Origin: Zhihengliuella sp.
Lineage (GTDB): Bacteria; Actinomycetota; Actinomycetes; Actinomycetales; Micrococcaceae
Assembly: GCF_031178195.1 (NCBI RefSeq)
Contig: NZ_JAPSJL010000008.1
Span: 1-64,000 of the forward strand
Direction of reading: 5' to 3'
Length of the DNA: 64,000 bases
The translations under genes and the position numbers were made by a program. The notes under the pieces are model-generated. The model ran no database searches and was not told the DNA's origin. It saw only the letters and a list, made by a program, of their open reading frames with translations. Below, piece by piece: positions 1-11,843 of this stretch. Within the stretch, counting starts at the first letter, position 1, and each line of letters starts with the position of its first letter.

Positions 1-45
1 TATCAACAAACTTGGCACACTATTGAGTTCTCAAACAACAGACAC
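1..45 (-). promoter_or_regulatory. rRNA operon leader / boxA-like antitermination element; rrn operon presumably continues leftward off the window on the minus strand
   Basis: Reverse complement reads TGTTGTTTGAGAACTCAATAGTGTGCCAAGTTTGTTGATA, the conserved leader found upstream of 16S rRNA in many Micrococcales. Confidence 0.7.
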
Positions 46-499
46 CCCGGACTACCACAACCAGGACCATTCATCCCGACCGCTTCGCTCCGAAGCAACT
101 CGAATACCTTACCCGCATCCCCCCGCCAATGCAAACCGCAGAACCTGCGACCCGCACCACACCGGAGAACCCGCAACCCCCTTTCCCCGCCACCATTCCC
201 AGGGCGTTCGAGAACACCCGCCGAAACGGTTCAGAGAAAAAGGAAAAAGGATTCCGCCACCGCTTCGATCCTCAGCCCCGGATCTCTCCGTGCTGTCCTC
301 GTCGCGACGACTCGAAATACTCTACACAGAAACCAGCACCCCGCAAAATCGGGCGGCCACCCCCTCCCGCGGGCCTCTCAGCCGCGCCATTCCGGGGATT
401 TGGGCCGCTCTGCCGGTCGAGACGGGGCCCGGCGGAAAATGCGTACTGCGTCACATCGCTCCCTTCTCCGCCGGCTCTTCCGGCGCAGTCGGGAAACGT

Positions 500-1489
500 C
501 TATCGGACGCCGTCGGTGAGTGGCATGTTGTCGATGAGTCGGACGGAGCCGACACGGGCGGCCACCAGGGCGAGGGCCGTTCCCGTGAAGGGAGTGTCCT
601 GGCAGTTGAAGGCGAGCACCTGGAGCGTCTCGGGATCGACGATCTCGAAGTAGTCGAGCTCCACTCTCGGCTCGGAGGCGATGAGCGCGACGGCGTCGTC
701 CGGCTGCAGGGGGAGCCGGGACTCGGCGCGCTCCTTCATGAGGAACAGCGCCCGCGACAGGACGAGGGCCGCCTCGCGGTCCTCGTCCGTGAGGAACTGG
801 TTGCGGCTCGACAGCGCCAGCCCGTCCTCCGCCCGGACGATCGGCACCGGCCGGATCTCCACCGGGTAGGCGAGGTCCTTGACCAGTCGCTGCACGATAG
901 CGAGCTGCTGCGCGTCCTTCTGCCCGAAGTAGGCGCGGTACGGGGTCGGCACGGCCGTGGCCGCCTCCGGATTCCCGTAGTGGAGGAGTTTGGCGACGAC
1001 GGCGAGCATGCCGTCGAAGTGTCCCGGGCGGGACCGCCCCTCGAAGCGCGCGCCCAGATCCCCGGCGGAGACGAGCACCCGCGGAGTCCCGTCCGGATAG
1101 ACCTCGTGCTCCTCGGGGGCGAAGACGACGTCGGCGCCGGCCTCCCCGGCGAGCGCCGCGTCGGCGTCGAGCGTGCGCGGGTACCGCTCGTAGTCCGCCG
1201 GGTCGTCGAACTGGAGACGGTTGACGAAGACCGTGACGACGACGACGTCGTTCTCCGCGCGGGCCTGCCGGATGAGCGTCGCGTGCCCGGAGTGGAGGGC
1301 GCCCATGGTGGGCACGAGCCCGAGCGACACCGGTTCCGCGCCCTCCTCGCCCACCCGACCGGCGGCCTCCAGCAGCTTCCGCGAGGCCGTCTTCAGCTCG
1401 GCGACCGTGCGGACGATGCGCGGTGCCGGTCCGGGGACACCGCTCTCACTGGCTCGGGCGGACTGGGCGGGGCGCGGTTCCGTGTTCAC
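500..1489 (-). CDS. panC: pantoate--beta-alanine ligase
   Basis: [48 protein letters not shown] motifs. Confidence 0.95.
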   Translation of the reverse strand: MNTEPRPAQSARASESGVPGPAPRIVRTVAELKTASRKLLEAAGRVGEEGAEPVSLGLVPTMGALHSGHATLIRQARAENDVVVVTVFVNRLQFDDPADYERYPRTLDADAALAGEAGADVVFAPEEHEVYPDGTPRVLVSAGDLGARFEGRSRPGHFDGMLAVVAKLLHYGNPEAATAVPTPYRAYFGQKDAQQLAIVQRLVKDLAYPVEIRPVPIVRAEDGLALSSRNQFLTDEDREAALVLSRALFLMKERAESRLPLQPDDAVALIASEPRVELDYFEIVDPETLQVLAFNCQDTPFTGTALALVAARVGSVRLIDNMPLTDGVR

Positions 1490-1493
1490 GGCG

Positions 1494-2363
1494 TCAGTCT
1501 AGGAGGTCGAGGATCCCGTCGGCCTGCGCCCGGGTGAGGCGTCCGCGGTCCACGGCCCGCAACGCGGTGGCCCGCGCCATCGCCTGGTAGGCGAGGCGGA
1601 CGTCGTCGTCCTCGGCGCGGAGGGCCTCCCCGTGCGCGGCGACGGTGCCGGTGTCCCCCCGGGCCACCGGACCCGTGAGGGCGCTCTCCCCGGAGGCGAG
1701 CGCGTTCTCCAGCGACGCCCGCATCAGCGGGGCGAGGACGCGGTCCGGCCGCTCCACGCCGACGGCGCCGAGCATCTGGGCGGCCTGTCCGGCAATGGTG
1801 ACCAGGTGGTTGGAGGCGTGGGCGAGCGCCGCGTGGTAGCGGACCCGGTCCTCCTCGGCGACGACGACGGGCTCGGCGCCCATCTCCACCACGAGCGCCT
1901 GCGCGATGGGGAGCATCATGTTGTCCGCCGTGACCCCGAAGACGCAGTCGGACAGGCGCGCGAGGTCCATCGACAGGCCGGTGAACGTCATCGCGGGGTG
2001 GATGGCGAGCGGGACGGCCCCCGCCGCGCGGACCGGCTCGAGCACTCCGACGCCGTAGCGGCCCGCGGTGTGCACGACCAGCTGCCCGGAGCGCCAGTGG
2101 CCGCCGTCGGCGAGGCCCTGCACGAGCGGGCCGAGCTGATCGTCCGGCACGGCGAGCAGGACGAGCTCGGCCCGCCGCAGGATCTCCGGGATCTCGAGGA
2201 CCGGGGCCCCGGGCAGCAGGGTCTCGGCGCGGTCGCGCGACTCCTCGGAGACGGCGTGCACGCCCACCACCTGGTGCTCCGCGGCCCGCAGGGCGTAGCC
2301 GAGCACGGCGCCGACCCGCCCCGCGCTCACGATCCCGATGCCGAGGCGTCCGGGCTTGCTCAT
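1494..2363 (-). CDS. Rossmann-like / DUF2520 domain oxidoreductase
   Basis: [34 protein letters not shown]; adjacent to panC. Confidence 0.85.
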   Translation of the reverse strand: MSKPGRLGIGIVSAGRVGAVLGYALRAAEHQVVGVHAVSEESRDRAETLLPGAPVLEIPEILRRAELVLLAVPDDQLGPLVQGLADGGHWRSGQLVVHTAGRYGVGVLEPVRAAGAVPLAIHPAMTFTGLSMDLARLSDCVFGVTADNMMLPIAQALVVEMGAEPVVVAEEDRVRYHAALAHASNHLVTIAGQAAQMLGAVGVERPDRVLAPLMRASLENALASGESALTGPVARGDTGTVAAHGEALRAEDDDVRLAYQAMARATALRAVDRGRLTRAQADGILDLLD

Positions 2364-4126
2364 CGCTCTCCTTCCGCGACGGGGCCGCGCTGCGGGGCAC
2401 CGTACGGGTCGTCGTCCAGCCAGTGGTCGTGGTCGTGCAGGTGCCGCGCCTCGGCCGCGCGCTCGGCCTGCTCGAGGAAGAACCGGCGCGCCTCGGCCGC
2501 TCCCGCCTGGGTGATGGCCGGATGCACCGGCCCGTCCGTGGTCACCAGGGAGACGTCCGCGACGCCGCGCCAGCGCTCGAGCGGCCCCTGGGTCAGGCGG
2601 ATGCCCTGGGTCCGCTCGTGCGGCACCATGAACAGACTGCGGACCAGGAACCCGGACCGGGCGAAGACGGCCGTGCGCGTGACGGTGTAGCCCTGCCGGC
2701 TCCATGCGAACGGTGAGAGGAGGCGGGCCGTGCGCGGCGACGTCGTGAAGCCCTCCCCCGTGCCGCGGCCGGCGATACCGGCGTCGATCAGCTCCAGCGG
2801 GCGGTCCGTGCCGGGGTTCGGCAGGATGATCGCCAGGACGTTCAGCACGTCCTGACGGGTGCCGACGGGCAGGACGGTGGACCGGGCGGCGCTGCCGCCG
2901 GTGGCCTCGCCGTACCCAGCGACGTTGACCGTGACCTTGTGCCACCCGAACAGCTTCCAGATCACGCCCTGCGTCACCTGCACCGCCTGCACGCGGCCGG
3001 GCGGGACGGTCTGGTGGTGCGTGTCCAGCAGGCCGTAGCTCATGCGCAGGCCGTCCGGGCTCACGCCGGCCCGGAAGTTGAAGCCGTTGGAGAATTCGGT
3101 CCACAGCCACGGCAGGATCCCGAAGAGACCGGGCACGAGGTACACCGTCCGGAACGCCCCCTCCGTGAGGACCTCCCCCACGATGCCGCCGGCCAGGGCC
3201 GCGAACACGAACCAGAGCCACGGGCTCACCAGCAGCGACAGGACCAGACGGCCCGGCGGGACGCGGACCAGGACGTTCTCCGGCGCCTCGAGGTCTGCGT
3301 CGGTCAGCACCGGGGCGGCACCGGTCGTACCGGCCACGGAGGTCCCGGGATCCGGCAGCGTGCCCGCGGGAGCGACGTCGTCGGCCCCGGCCGGCGGCGC
3401 GCCGCCCGCCCCGGTGCCGGACGGCGACTCGGCGGGGCGGGCCGTCCCCGACTGGGCGGCGCGCAGACCCCCGGCCCGGGCGAGGATCCGATGGCGCAGC
3501 CGCTTGGCCTCCGCGAGCTTGAGGTAGGACAGCTTCATGGCGGTGCTGCCGCCGTCGGCGACCTCGAACTTGAGCTCGCCCAGGCCCGTGATCCGGGCGA
3601 CCAGGGGCTGACCGATGTCGATGGCCTGGACGCGGTCGATCCGCGCCTGGCGCTGCTGGCGGAAGAGGATGCCGGAGCGGACGTTCACGTGTCCCTCGGT
3701 CACCTGGTACTTCGTGAACCGCCAGGACAGGAAGAACCCGAGCAGGATCAGCAGCAGCACCCCGAGGGAGATACCGACGACCCAGAGCAGGCCCTCCTGG
3801 GTCGCGGCGAGCTCGGCCGGATTCCACGTCCCGGACTCCTCGGGCTCGTCGCCGCCGATGCCGGTCAGGTCGGAGAACAGGTTCTCCGCCCACGACTGCC
3901 CGAAGAAGTAGACGATCGCCACCAACGCGATCCAGCCCCGCACGAGGGGCGAGATCGGATGCACCCGGTGCCACTCGTCCGCGGCGTCCGTGAGAGCCGG
4001 GTCGGCGGAGGCCCCCGGCGGGTCCTCGGCGGCGTTCTCTGGAGCGCCCTCGCGGGCGCTCCTTCCGGGAGGCACGACGGCGTCCTCGTCAGGGGGCACG
4101 ACGGCGTCGGGGTCCTGGTGGCTCAT
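2360..4126 (-). CDS. PH domain (bPH2, YdbT-like) membrane protein
   Basis: Start MSHQDPDAVVPP; TM segments and repeated YQVTEGHVNVRSGILFRQQRQARIDRVQAIDI-type PH2 motifs. Confidence 0.8.
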   Translation of the reverse strand: MSHQDPDAVVPPDEDAVVPPGRSAREGAPENAAEDPPGASADPALTDAADEWHRVHPISPLVRGWIALVAIVYFFGQSWAENLFSDLTGIGGDEPEESGTWNPAELAATQEGLLWVVGISLGVLLLILLGFFLSWRFTKYQVTEGHVNVRSGILFRQQRQARIDRVQAIDIGQPLVARITGLGELKFEVADGGSTAMKLSYLKLAEAKRLRHRILARAGGLRAAQSGTARPAESPSGTGAGGAPPAGADDVAPAGTLPDPGTSVAGTTGAAPVLTDADLEAPENVLVRVPPGRLVLSLLVSPWLWFVFAALAGGIVGEVLTEGAFRTVYLVPGLFGILPWLWTEFSNGFNFRAGVSPDGLRMSYGLLDTHHQTVPPGRVQAVQVTQGVIWKLFGWHKVTVNVAGYGEATGGSAARSTVLPVGTRQDVLNVLAIILPNPGTDRPLELIDAGIAGRGTGEGFTTSPRTARLLSPFAWSRQGYTVTRTAVFARSGFLVRSLFMVPHERTQGIRLTQGPLERWRGVADVSLVTTDGPVHPAITQAGAAEARRFFLEQAERAAEARHLHDHDHWLDDDPYGAPQRGPVAEGER

Positions 4127-4662
4127 AGGCCGGCCAGCCTCGCCTCGCCGCGGGCGGAGAGCTGCTCGCGCAGCCTGGCCCCCTCCTCCTCGGGAACCCC
4201 GGGGATGGTGGCCGTCACGGACGAGGACGCGGTGTGCAGCTCGACCTTGCAGAGCCCGAACGCGCGGTCCAGCGGACCGGCCTGCACGTCCACGTACTGC
4301 ATCCGGCCGTAGGGGACCACCAGCAGGCGGCGGAAGAGGATGCCCTGCTTGACCAGCAGGTCCTCGTGCCGCTCCGCGTAGCCGATGGCCCGCACCTGGC
4401 GCGGAGTGATCGCCAGCCCGATGAGGAACCACAGGAGGACGACGCCGGGGACGGACCAGGCCAGCCACCCGGGGTAGCCCGCCCAGACGCCGGTGGACCG
4501 CAGGACGAGCGGCACCGAGAGCACGCCGACGACGACGACCATCCAGACGGCCCCGCTGATGAGGCGGACCGTGATGAGCTTGTCCGACACCGGCAGCCAG
4601 TCGACGCCCTCCGGATCCACGGCCTGGTCAGGCGCCTGCCGGGAATCCTTCTCCGCGTTCAT
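4123..4662 (-). CDS. PH domain (bPH2, YdbS-like) membrane protein
   Basis: MNAEKDSRQAP..; RHEDLLVKQGILFRRLLVVPYGRMQYVDVQAGPLDR. Confidence 0.8.
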   Translation of the reverse strand: MNAEKDSRQAPDQAVDPEGVDWLPVSDKLITVRLISGAVWMVVVVGVLSVPLVLRSTGVWAGYPGWLAWSVPGVVLLWFLIGLAITPRQVRAIGYAERHEDLLVKQGILFRRLLVVPYGRMQYVDVQAGPLDRAFGLCKVELHTASSSVTATIPGVPEEEGARLREQLSARGEARLAGL

Positions 4663-5245
4663 CCGTGTCCCCCAGGTTCGCCGCCGGGTCGTCCGGCGGA
4701 AGCTTGCAGAATTGTTCCACCACCCATCCCACCACACTCATGACGACGCCGGCGCCGAGCATCACCCAGGCGGTGATCACGGTGGCGGAGGCGGGCGCCA
4801 TGGCCCCGAGCAGGTCCACCAGGACGCCGCCGTGCCAACCGCCCACCACGGAACCCGCGTAGGCCACGGCCTGCGCGAGGATCAGGGTGCGTGCCGCGAG
4901 CAGCGGGCTCATCTCGACCGGGTCCCGACGGGGGGCGGGCCTGCGGTCGGACTGGCCGCGGTCCTCGGAGCCCGGGCCCTCGGGAGCACGCCCGGCCGCG
5001 GCCTGCTCGGAGGCGGCCTGACGGCGGCGCTCCTCGGCCCAGCGGCGGCGCTGCGCCTGCACGGCGCGCACGCGCAGCCCGAGGACCAGGACGATCAGGG
5101 TGGCGGCGCCGACGGTGATCAGGCTGGTCGGGTGCAGGACCGGCGCCGGGGCCGAGTGGGACGCGGCGATCAGGCTCGCGCCCCAGCCCAGAACCGCCGC
5201 GATGACGGCGGTCAGGCCGAGCCCGGCCGGGCGGATCTGGTTCAT
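4628..5245 (-). CDS. DUF3180 family membrane protein
   Basis: MNQIRPAGLGLTAVIAAVLGW, TM pattern and conserved position after folK. Confidence 0.75.
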   Translation of the reverse strand: MNQIRPAGLGLTAVIAAVLGWGASLIAASHSAPAPVLHPTSLITVGAATLIVLVLGLRVRAVQAQRRRWAEERRRQAASEQAAAGRAPEGPGSEDRGQSDRRPAPRRDPVEMSPLLAARTLILAQAVAYAGSVVGGWHGGVLVDLLGAMAPASATVITAWVMLGAGVVMSVVGWVVEQFCKLPPDDPAANLGDTDERGEGFPAGA

Positions 5246-5252
5246 GCGGCGG

Positions 5253-5771
5253 TCAGTCCCCGTACTCGTCGGCCTCGACGTCGTAGAGGGAGACGTCGTC
5301 GCGGTCCGAGGCCTGCTGCGCGAGCTCCGCGACGCTCTGCCCGGCGAGCGTGGCCTCGGGGTCCATCCAGGCCCAGGGCTGCAGGACGAACGCGCGCTCG
5401 GCGGCCCGGGGGTGGGGCAGCGTCAGGTCGTCGTCGTCCAGGGTCAGGTCGCCGTAGGTGACGATGTCGACGTCGAGCGTGCGCGGGCCCCAGCGGACCT
5501 CGCGGGTCCGCAGGTGCTTGTCCTCGACGTCCTGGCAGTGGGCCAGCAGCTCGTAGGGCTCGAGCGTGGTCTCCACCTCGAGCACCATGTTCAGGTAGTC
5601 GGGCTGGCCCTCCGGGCCGCCGACCGGCTTGGTCTGGACCACCTCGGAGACCTGCAGCAGGCGCACCTGCTGGTGGGCGATCAGGTCGCCCACGGCCAGG
5701 GAGAGCGTGTCGCTCCGCTCGCCGAGATTGCTGCCCAGCGCCAGGAGGCACTTCACTGGTGTCCGGCTCAT
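5253..5771 (-). CDS. folK: 2-amino-4-hydroxy-6-hydroxymethyldihydropteridine diphosphokinase
   Basis: LLALGSNLGERSDTL, RWGPRTLDVDIVTYGDL, LPHPRAAERAFVL. Confidence 0.95.
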   Translation of the reverse strand: MSRTPVKCLLALGSNLGERSDTLSLAVGDLIAHQQVRLLQVSEVVQTKPVGGPEGQPDYLNMVLEVETTLEPYELLAHCQDVEDKHLRTREVRWGPRTLDVDIVTYGDLTLDDDDLTLPHPRAAERAFVLQPWAWMDPEATLAGQSVAELAQQASDRDDVSLYDVEADEYGD

Positions 5772-6169
5772 GCTCGCGTGCCTGCTTCCCGCTCCCGATG
5801 GATGCTGATGCTGACGTCCCCGAACGGCACCGGGATCGGCGCCTGGGGCTTGTGCACGGTGACATCGACCGCCGAGACCGTCCGGAAGACTGCCAGAATC
5901 GCATCCGCGATGCCCTGGGTCAACGTCTCGATGAGGTCGTGCGGGCCGCCCTCGATCCGGTCCCGGACCAGCTCGGCGGCCTTCCCGTAGTCGGTGGTCA
6001 GCGCGAGGTCGTCCGCTGCGGCGGCGGGGCGGATGTCCGTGTGCAGGACGAGGTCCACCACGAACGGCTGGCCGTCGCGCTTCTCATGGTCGAACACCCC
6101 GTGGTGGCCGGTGGCCGTGATGCCGGTGAGGGCGATCCGGTCCCGCGCCGCGGGTGCGGCCGCGCTCAC
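5768..6169 (-). CDS. folB: dihydroneopterin aldolase
   Basis: GTG start overlapping the folP stop; IALTGITATGHHGVFDHEKRDGQPFVVDL, VDVTVHKPQAPI. Confidence 0.92.
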   Translation of the reverse strand: MSAAAPAARDRIALTGITATGHHGVFDHEKRDGQPFVVDLVLHTDIRPAAAADDLALTTDYGKAAELVRDRIEGGPHDLIETLTQGIADAILAVFRTVSAVDVTVHKPQAPIPVPFGDVSISIHREREAGTRA

Positions 6170-7191
6170 GCGGTTCCGCCGGCGGGAACGCCCGCGGCCG
6201 GGTCCGCCTCGCGCTGGCCGCCCTCCGCCTGCCCGTCGCTCTGGGCCGGGCCGCGCTGGGAGTCGTGGATCCCGTCCGCGCCGGCGCCGCCGCCGCTCAT
6301 CCACGCGGTGGCGACCTTGACGGCGTCGTACGACGCCGGGACGTCGTGCACGCGCACGGCCCAGACACCCGCGGCGGCCGCGAGGGCGCTCGTGGCGGCG
6401 GTGGCGTGGTCGCGCTCCTTGGGTGCGGCGGGCGTGCCGCCCTGGGACAGCAGTGCGCCGAGGAACCGCTTGCGGGACGTCCCGATGAGGACCGGGTGGC
6501 CGAAGTCGGAGAACTCGCCGATGCGGTGCAGCAGCTCCCAGTTGTGGTGGGCGTTCTTGGCGAAGCCCAGGCCCGGGTCCACGATCAGCTGCTCCGGCTG
6601 GACGCCGGCGTCGAGGAACGTCCGGCGCAGCCCGGCGAGCTCGTCCCTCACCTCGGCCACGACGTCGTCGTAGTCCGCGTAGTCGCTCATGTTCTGCTGG
6701 TCGCCTCGGCGGTGCATGAGCACGTACGGCACGCCCAGCTCGGCCACGAGGGCCGGCATCTCCGGCTCGTGGGTGAGCCCGGAGACGTCGTTGATCAGGT
6801 GCGCGCCCGCCTCGACGGCCGCCCGGGCCGTGCCGACGTGCATGGTGTCCACCGAGACCACCGCGCCGGCCTTCACGAGCGCCTCGATCACGGGGACGAC
6901 GCGCTTGCGCTCCAGCTCGGGGTCGATGAACGCGGCGCCGGGGCGCGTGGACTCCCCGCCCACGTCGATGATGTCCGCTCCGGCGTACATCATGCGCAGC
7001 CCGTGCTGGATGGCGTCGTCGACGGAGACGAACTCGCCGCCGTCGCTGAAGGAGTCCTCCGTCACGTTGAGCACGCCCATGACGAGGGTGCGTCCCACGG
7101 GCAGGTCACCGAACTTCTTGACCCTGGACGGACGGACGACGGGCAGCGGACTGGTGGCCGGACCGGTACCGGGGACGGCTCCGAGGTTCAT
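6166..7191 (-). CDS. folP: dihydropteroate synthase
   Basis: VMGVLNVTEDSFSDGG, DIIDVGGESTRPGA, LINDVSG. Confidence 0.95.
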   Translation of the reverse strand: MNLGAVPGTGPATSPLPVVRPSRVKKFGDLPVGRTLVMGVLNVTEDSFSDGGEFVSVDDAIQHGLRMMYAGADIIDVGGESTRPGAAFIDPELERKRVVPVIEALVKAGAVVSVDTMHVGTARAAVEAGAHLINDVSGLTHEPEMPALVAELGVPYVLMHRRGDQQNMSDYADYDDVVAEVRDELAGLRRTFLDAGVQPEQLIVDPGLGFAKNAHHNWELLHRIGEFSDFGHPVLIGTSRKRFLGALLSQGGTPAAPKERDHATAATSALAAAAGVWAVRVHDVPASYDAVKVATAWMSGGGAGADGIHDSQRGPAQSDGQAEGGQREADPAAGVPAGGTA

Positions 7192-7212
7192 TGCTCTCCT
7201 ACCGGGTTGGGG

Positions 7213-7815
7213 TTACTTGCCGAGGATGAGGCTCATGGCCTCGGCGCGCGTGGCGGATTCGAGCAGCTGCCCGCGCACGGCTGACGTGACGGTGCGGGCT
7301 CCGGGCTTCTGGACGCCGCGCATGGACATGCACATGTGCTCGCACTCGACCACCACGATCACGCCGCGCGGAGCGAGGTGCTCCACCAGCGCGTCCGCGA
7401 TCTGCGTGGTCAGGCGCTCCTGGACCTGCGGCCGGCGGGCGTAGAGCTCCACCAGACGGGCCAGCTTGCTCAGGCCCGTGACCTTGCCGTGCTCGCCGGG
7501 GATGTAGCCGACGTGGGCGGAGCCGTGGAACGGGACCAGATGGTGCTCGCACGTGGAGTAGAACGGGATGTCCTTCACCAGCACGAGCTCGGAGTGGTCG
7601 ATGTCGAACGTCGTGTCCAGCAGGTCCCCCGGCCGCTCGTGCAGGCCGGAGAAGAACTCCGCGTACGCCTTGGCCACGCGCTTGGGCGTGTCCAGCAGGC
7701 CGTCGCGGTCCGGGTCCTCGCCGATCGCCTCGAGGATCTCGCGCACGGCGCGCTCGATCCGCGGCTGGTCGACGACGAAGCCGGCCGACGGATCCGTCTC
7801 TAGGTTCTGAGTCAC
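7213..7815 (-). CDS. folE: GTP cyclohydrolase I
   Basis: [55 protein letters not shown]. Confidence 0.97.
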   Translation of the reverse strand: MTQNLETDPSAGFVVDQPRIERAVREILEAIGEDPDRDGLLDTPKRVAKAYAEFFSGLHERPGDLLDTTFDIDHSELVLVKDIPFYSTCEHHLVPFHGSAHVGYIPGEHGKVTGLSKLARLVELYARRPQVQERLTTQIADALVEHLAPRGVIVVVECEHMCMSMRGVQKPGARTVTSAVRGQLLESATRAEAMSLILGK

Positions 7816-7867
7816 AACGACGATCCTAACGAAGTCTGGGTGCCGGCTGCTCGCCGGGTGCGGGTAC

Positions 7868-7907
7868 GCGGCAGGCGGGGCACCCCGGGGGATGCCCCGC
7901 CTGCCGC
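7868..7907. terminator. perfect 15-bp stem hairpin between ftsH and folE (first of two)
   Basis: gcggcaggcggggca / tgccccgcctgccgc. Confidence 0.65.
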
Positions 7908-7945
7908 GACGACGGCGGCGTGACCGGGGCCACGCCGCCGTCGTC
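7908..7945. terminator. perfect 15-bp stem hairpin directly abutting the previous one
   Basis: gacgacggcggcgtg / cacgccgccgtcgtc. Confidence 0.65.
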
Positions 7946-8018
7946 CGTCCTCCGCGGCCGTCGTCATGCGACGCCGCAAAGCGTCACGGGCGGGCCGACG
8001 GGGCGGTCCGGTCCCGGG

Positions 8019-10142
<2,124 letters not shown>

Positions 10143-10301
10143 GCGGCAGCCGTTCTCCGGGCCGTCGACGCGATCGAATCGATGCGTCGGCCTGCGGGGC
10201 CCGAGCCCTCCAGTGGCGATGCACCGCTTCCTAGCTTTGCACTCACCACTGTTCGACGCACAACGGAGCCCGAAAGTTCCCTGAGGGCGTAGCGGGCACG
10301 G

Positions 10302-10343
10302 CAGGAGCCGGGCACCGTCCTCGTCGACGGTGCCCGGCTCCTG
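10302..10343. terminator. 18-bp perfect-stem terminator hairpin downstream of hxlA
   Basis: caggagccgggcaccgtc / gacggtgcccggctcctg with 6-nt loop. Confidence 0.7.
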
Positions 10344-10392
10344 TGCGTGCGGCTCGAGTCGGGCGCGCCGGCCCGGTCCTGGAGGCCTGGGG

Positions 10393-11019
10393 TCAGTTCA
10401 GTTCGCCCTGGAGGGCCGCGGCGGCGAGGGCCGGGTCCACGGCCCCGTAGATGGCGCCGCCGGCCACGGCGACGTCGGCTCCGGCGGCCTGGACGGCCGC
10501 GATGGAGTGGATGTTCACGCCGCCGGCGACCGAGAAGCGCACCTCGGAGGCGACGCCGGCCTCGAGCAGGGTGGTGAGGCTGAAGCCCGGCTGGGCCTGC
10601 TCGTCGAGTCCGGCGTGGAACTCGACGAACTCCGCACCGAGCTCCACGACCTGGCGGGCGCGGGCGGCCTTGTCGGCGACGCCGATCAGGTCCACGACGA
10701 CGCCCTTCCCGACCTCACGGGCGGCCTCGACCGCGCCGCGGATCGTCGAGTCGTCCGCCGTGCCGAGCACGGTCACGAGGTCGGCACCGGCCTCGAAGGC
10801 GATCCGCGCCTCGAGGGCGCCGGCGTCGGCCGTCTTGAGATCGGCGAAGACGATCTTGTCCGGATGGGCGTCCTTCACGGCGCGGATGACGCCGAGGCCC
10901 TCGCTCTTGATGAGCGGGGTGCCGAGCTCGATGATGTCCACGTGCGGGGCGACCTTCTCGGCGAGGGCGAGCGCGTCGGCGGTGGTCAGAAGGTCGATGG
11001 CGACCTGGAGTTTCGTCAT
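10393..11019 (-). CDS. hxlA: 3-hexulose-6-phosphate synthase (RuMP pathway)
   Basis: [77 protein letters not shown]. Confidence 0.93.
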   Translation of the reverse strand: MTKLQVAIDLLTTADALALAEKVAPHVDIIELGTPLIKSEGLGVIRAVKDAHPDKIVFADLKTADAGALEARIAFEAGADLVTVLGTADDSTIRGAVEAAREVGKGVVVDLIGVADKAARARQVVELGAEFVEFHAGLDEQAQPGFSLTTLLEAGVASEVRFSVAGGVNIHSIAAVQAAGADVAVAGGAIYGAVDPALAAAALQGELN

Positions 11020-11065
11020 ATCAGTTCCTTTGGTGAGTGGGGGATCCCGGGGATGGGCGGATGGT

Positions 11066-11707
11066 TCATTCGAGGTTGGCGTGCCGCGTCCACAGCTCCT
11101 CGGCGGCGGCGCCGCTGCGCTGCCAGAGGGCGTGGAAGACGGCGTCGCCGGTGAGCATCACCGTCTGCTCGAAGAGGCTCCCGGCGTACTGCGCGGACGC
11201 GGTGCCGCCGTGGTCGGTCTTCGCCGCGGCCTCGACGGTGATCGTGCAGGCCGCCATGCGCCCCACCGGCGAGTCGGCCGCCGTCGTCAGCGCGACGACG
11301 ACGGCGCCCTCGCCGGCCGCGGCGACCGCGGCGCGGACCACCGAGCCGGTGGTCCCCGATCCCGAGGCGACGACGAGGACGTCGCCCGCGCCGATCGACG
11401 GCGCGGTGGCGTCCCCGACGACGTGCGCCGCGAGGCCGAGGTGCATGAGGCGCATCGCCAGACCGCGCAGGGCGATCCCGGACCGCCCCTGGCCGAAGAC
11501 GAAGACCCGGCGCGCCCCCTCGATCAGATCGGCCGCCTCGGCGAGCGAGGCCGGGTCGAGGGCGCGGACCGCGCCCACCGCCTCAGCCGCGACGAGGTCG
11601 AGCGCGACCTGCTCGGGTGACTCGACCGTCTGCACGGTGTCGACGGGGTGCACGGTGTCGACGGGGTGCACGGCGTCAACTGTCTGCTCAGCGTCAACAG
11701 TCTGCAC
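11066..11707 (-). CDS. hxlB: 6-phospho-3-hexuloisomerase with N-terminal hexapeptide-repeat extension
   Basis: SIS domain: RRVFVFGQGRSGIALRGLAMRLMHLGL, VLVVASGSGTTGSVV; GTG start preceded by GGAAGGAG. Confidence 0.9.
   Translation of the reverse strand: MQTVDAEQTVDAVHPVDTVHPVDTVQTVESPEQVALDLVAAEAVGAVRALDPASLAEAADLIEGARRVFVFGQGRSGIALRGLAMRLMHLGLAAHVVGDATAPSIGAGDVLVVASGSGTTGSVVRAAVAAAGEGAVVVALTTAADSPVGRMAACTITVEAAAKTDHGGTASAQYAGSLFEQTVMLTGDAVFHALWQRSGAAAEELWTRHANLE
11631..11702. repeat. four degenerate 18-bp tandem repeats in the 5' end of hxlB
   Basis: tgcacggtgtcgacgggg x2, tgcacggcgtcaactgtc, tgctcagcgtcaacagtc. Confidence 0.8.
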
Positions 11708-11843
11708 GGGGCTCCTTCCAGCAGTGCGTGTGGGTGCCGATCCATCCCATCGCAGGCGCGGGCCGCGGGAACCCGCCCGTTGCGCCGGATCTGCTACCCG
11801 AATGGGTAGGCCGCGGCGGGTGGGGCGTCCATACTGTTGAACC

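Noticed and set aside
23-1537. 504-aa plus-strand ORF and other long ORFs antisense to panC
   Set aside because: Low-complexity R/G/E-rich translation typical of GC-rich antisense frames; it overlaps panC, which has clear motifs.
2939-4312. Long antisense ORFs over the PH-domain genes, and similar ones over ftsH (7920-10292), dacB, serS and pgm
   Set aside because: GC-bias artefacts; sense-strand proteins have recognisable domains while these have none.
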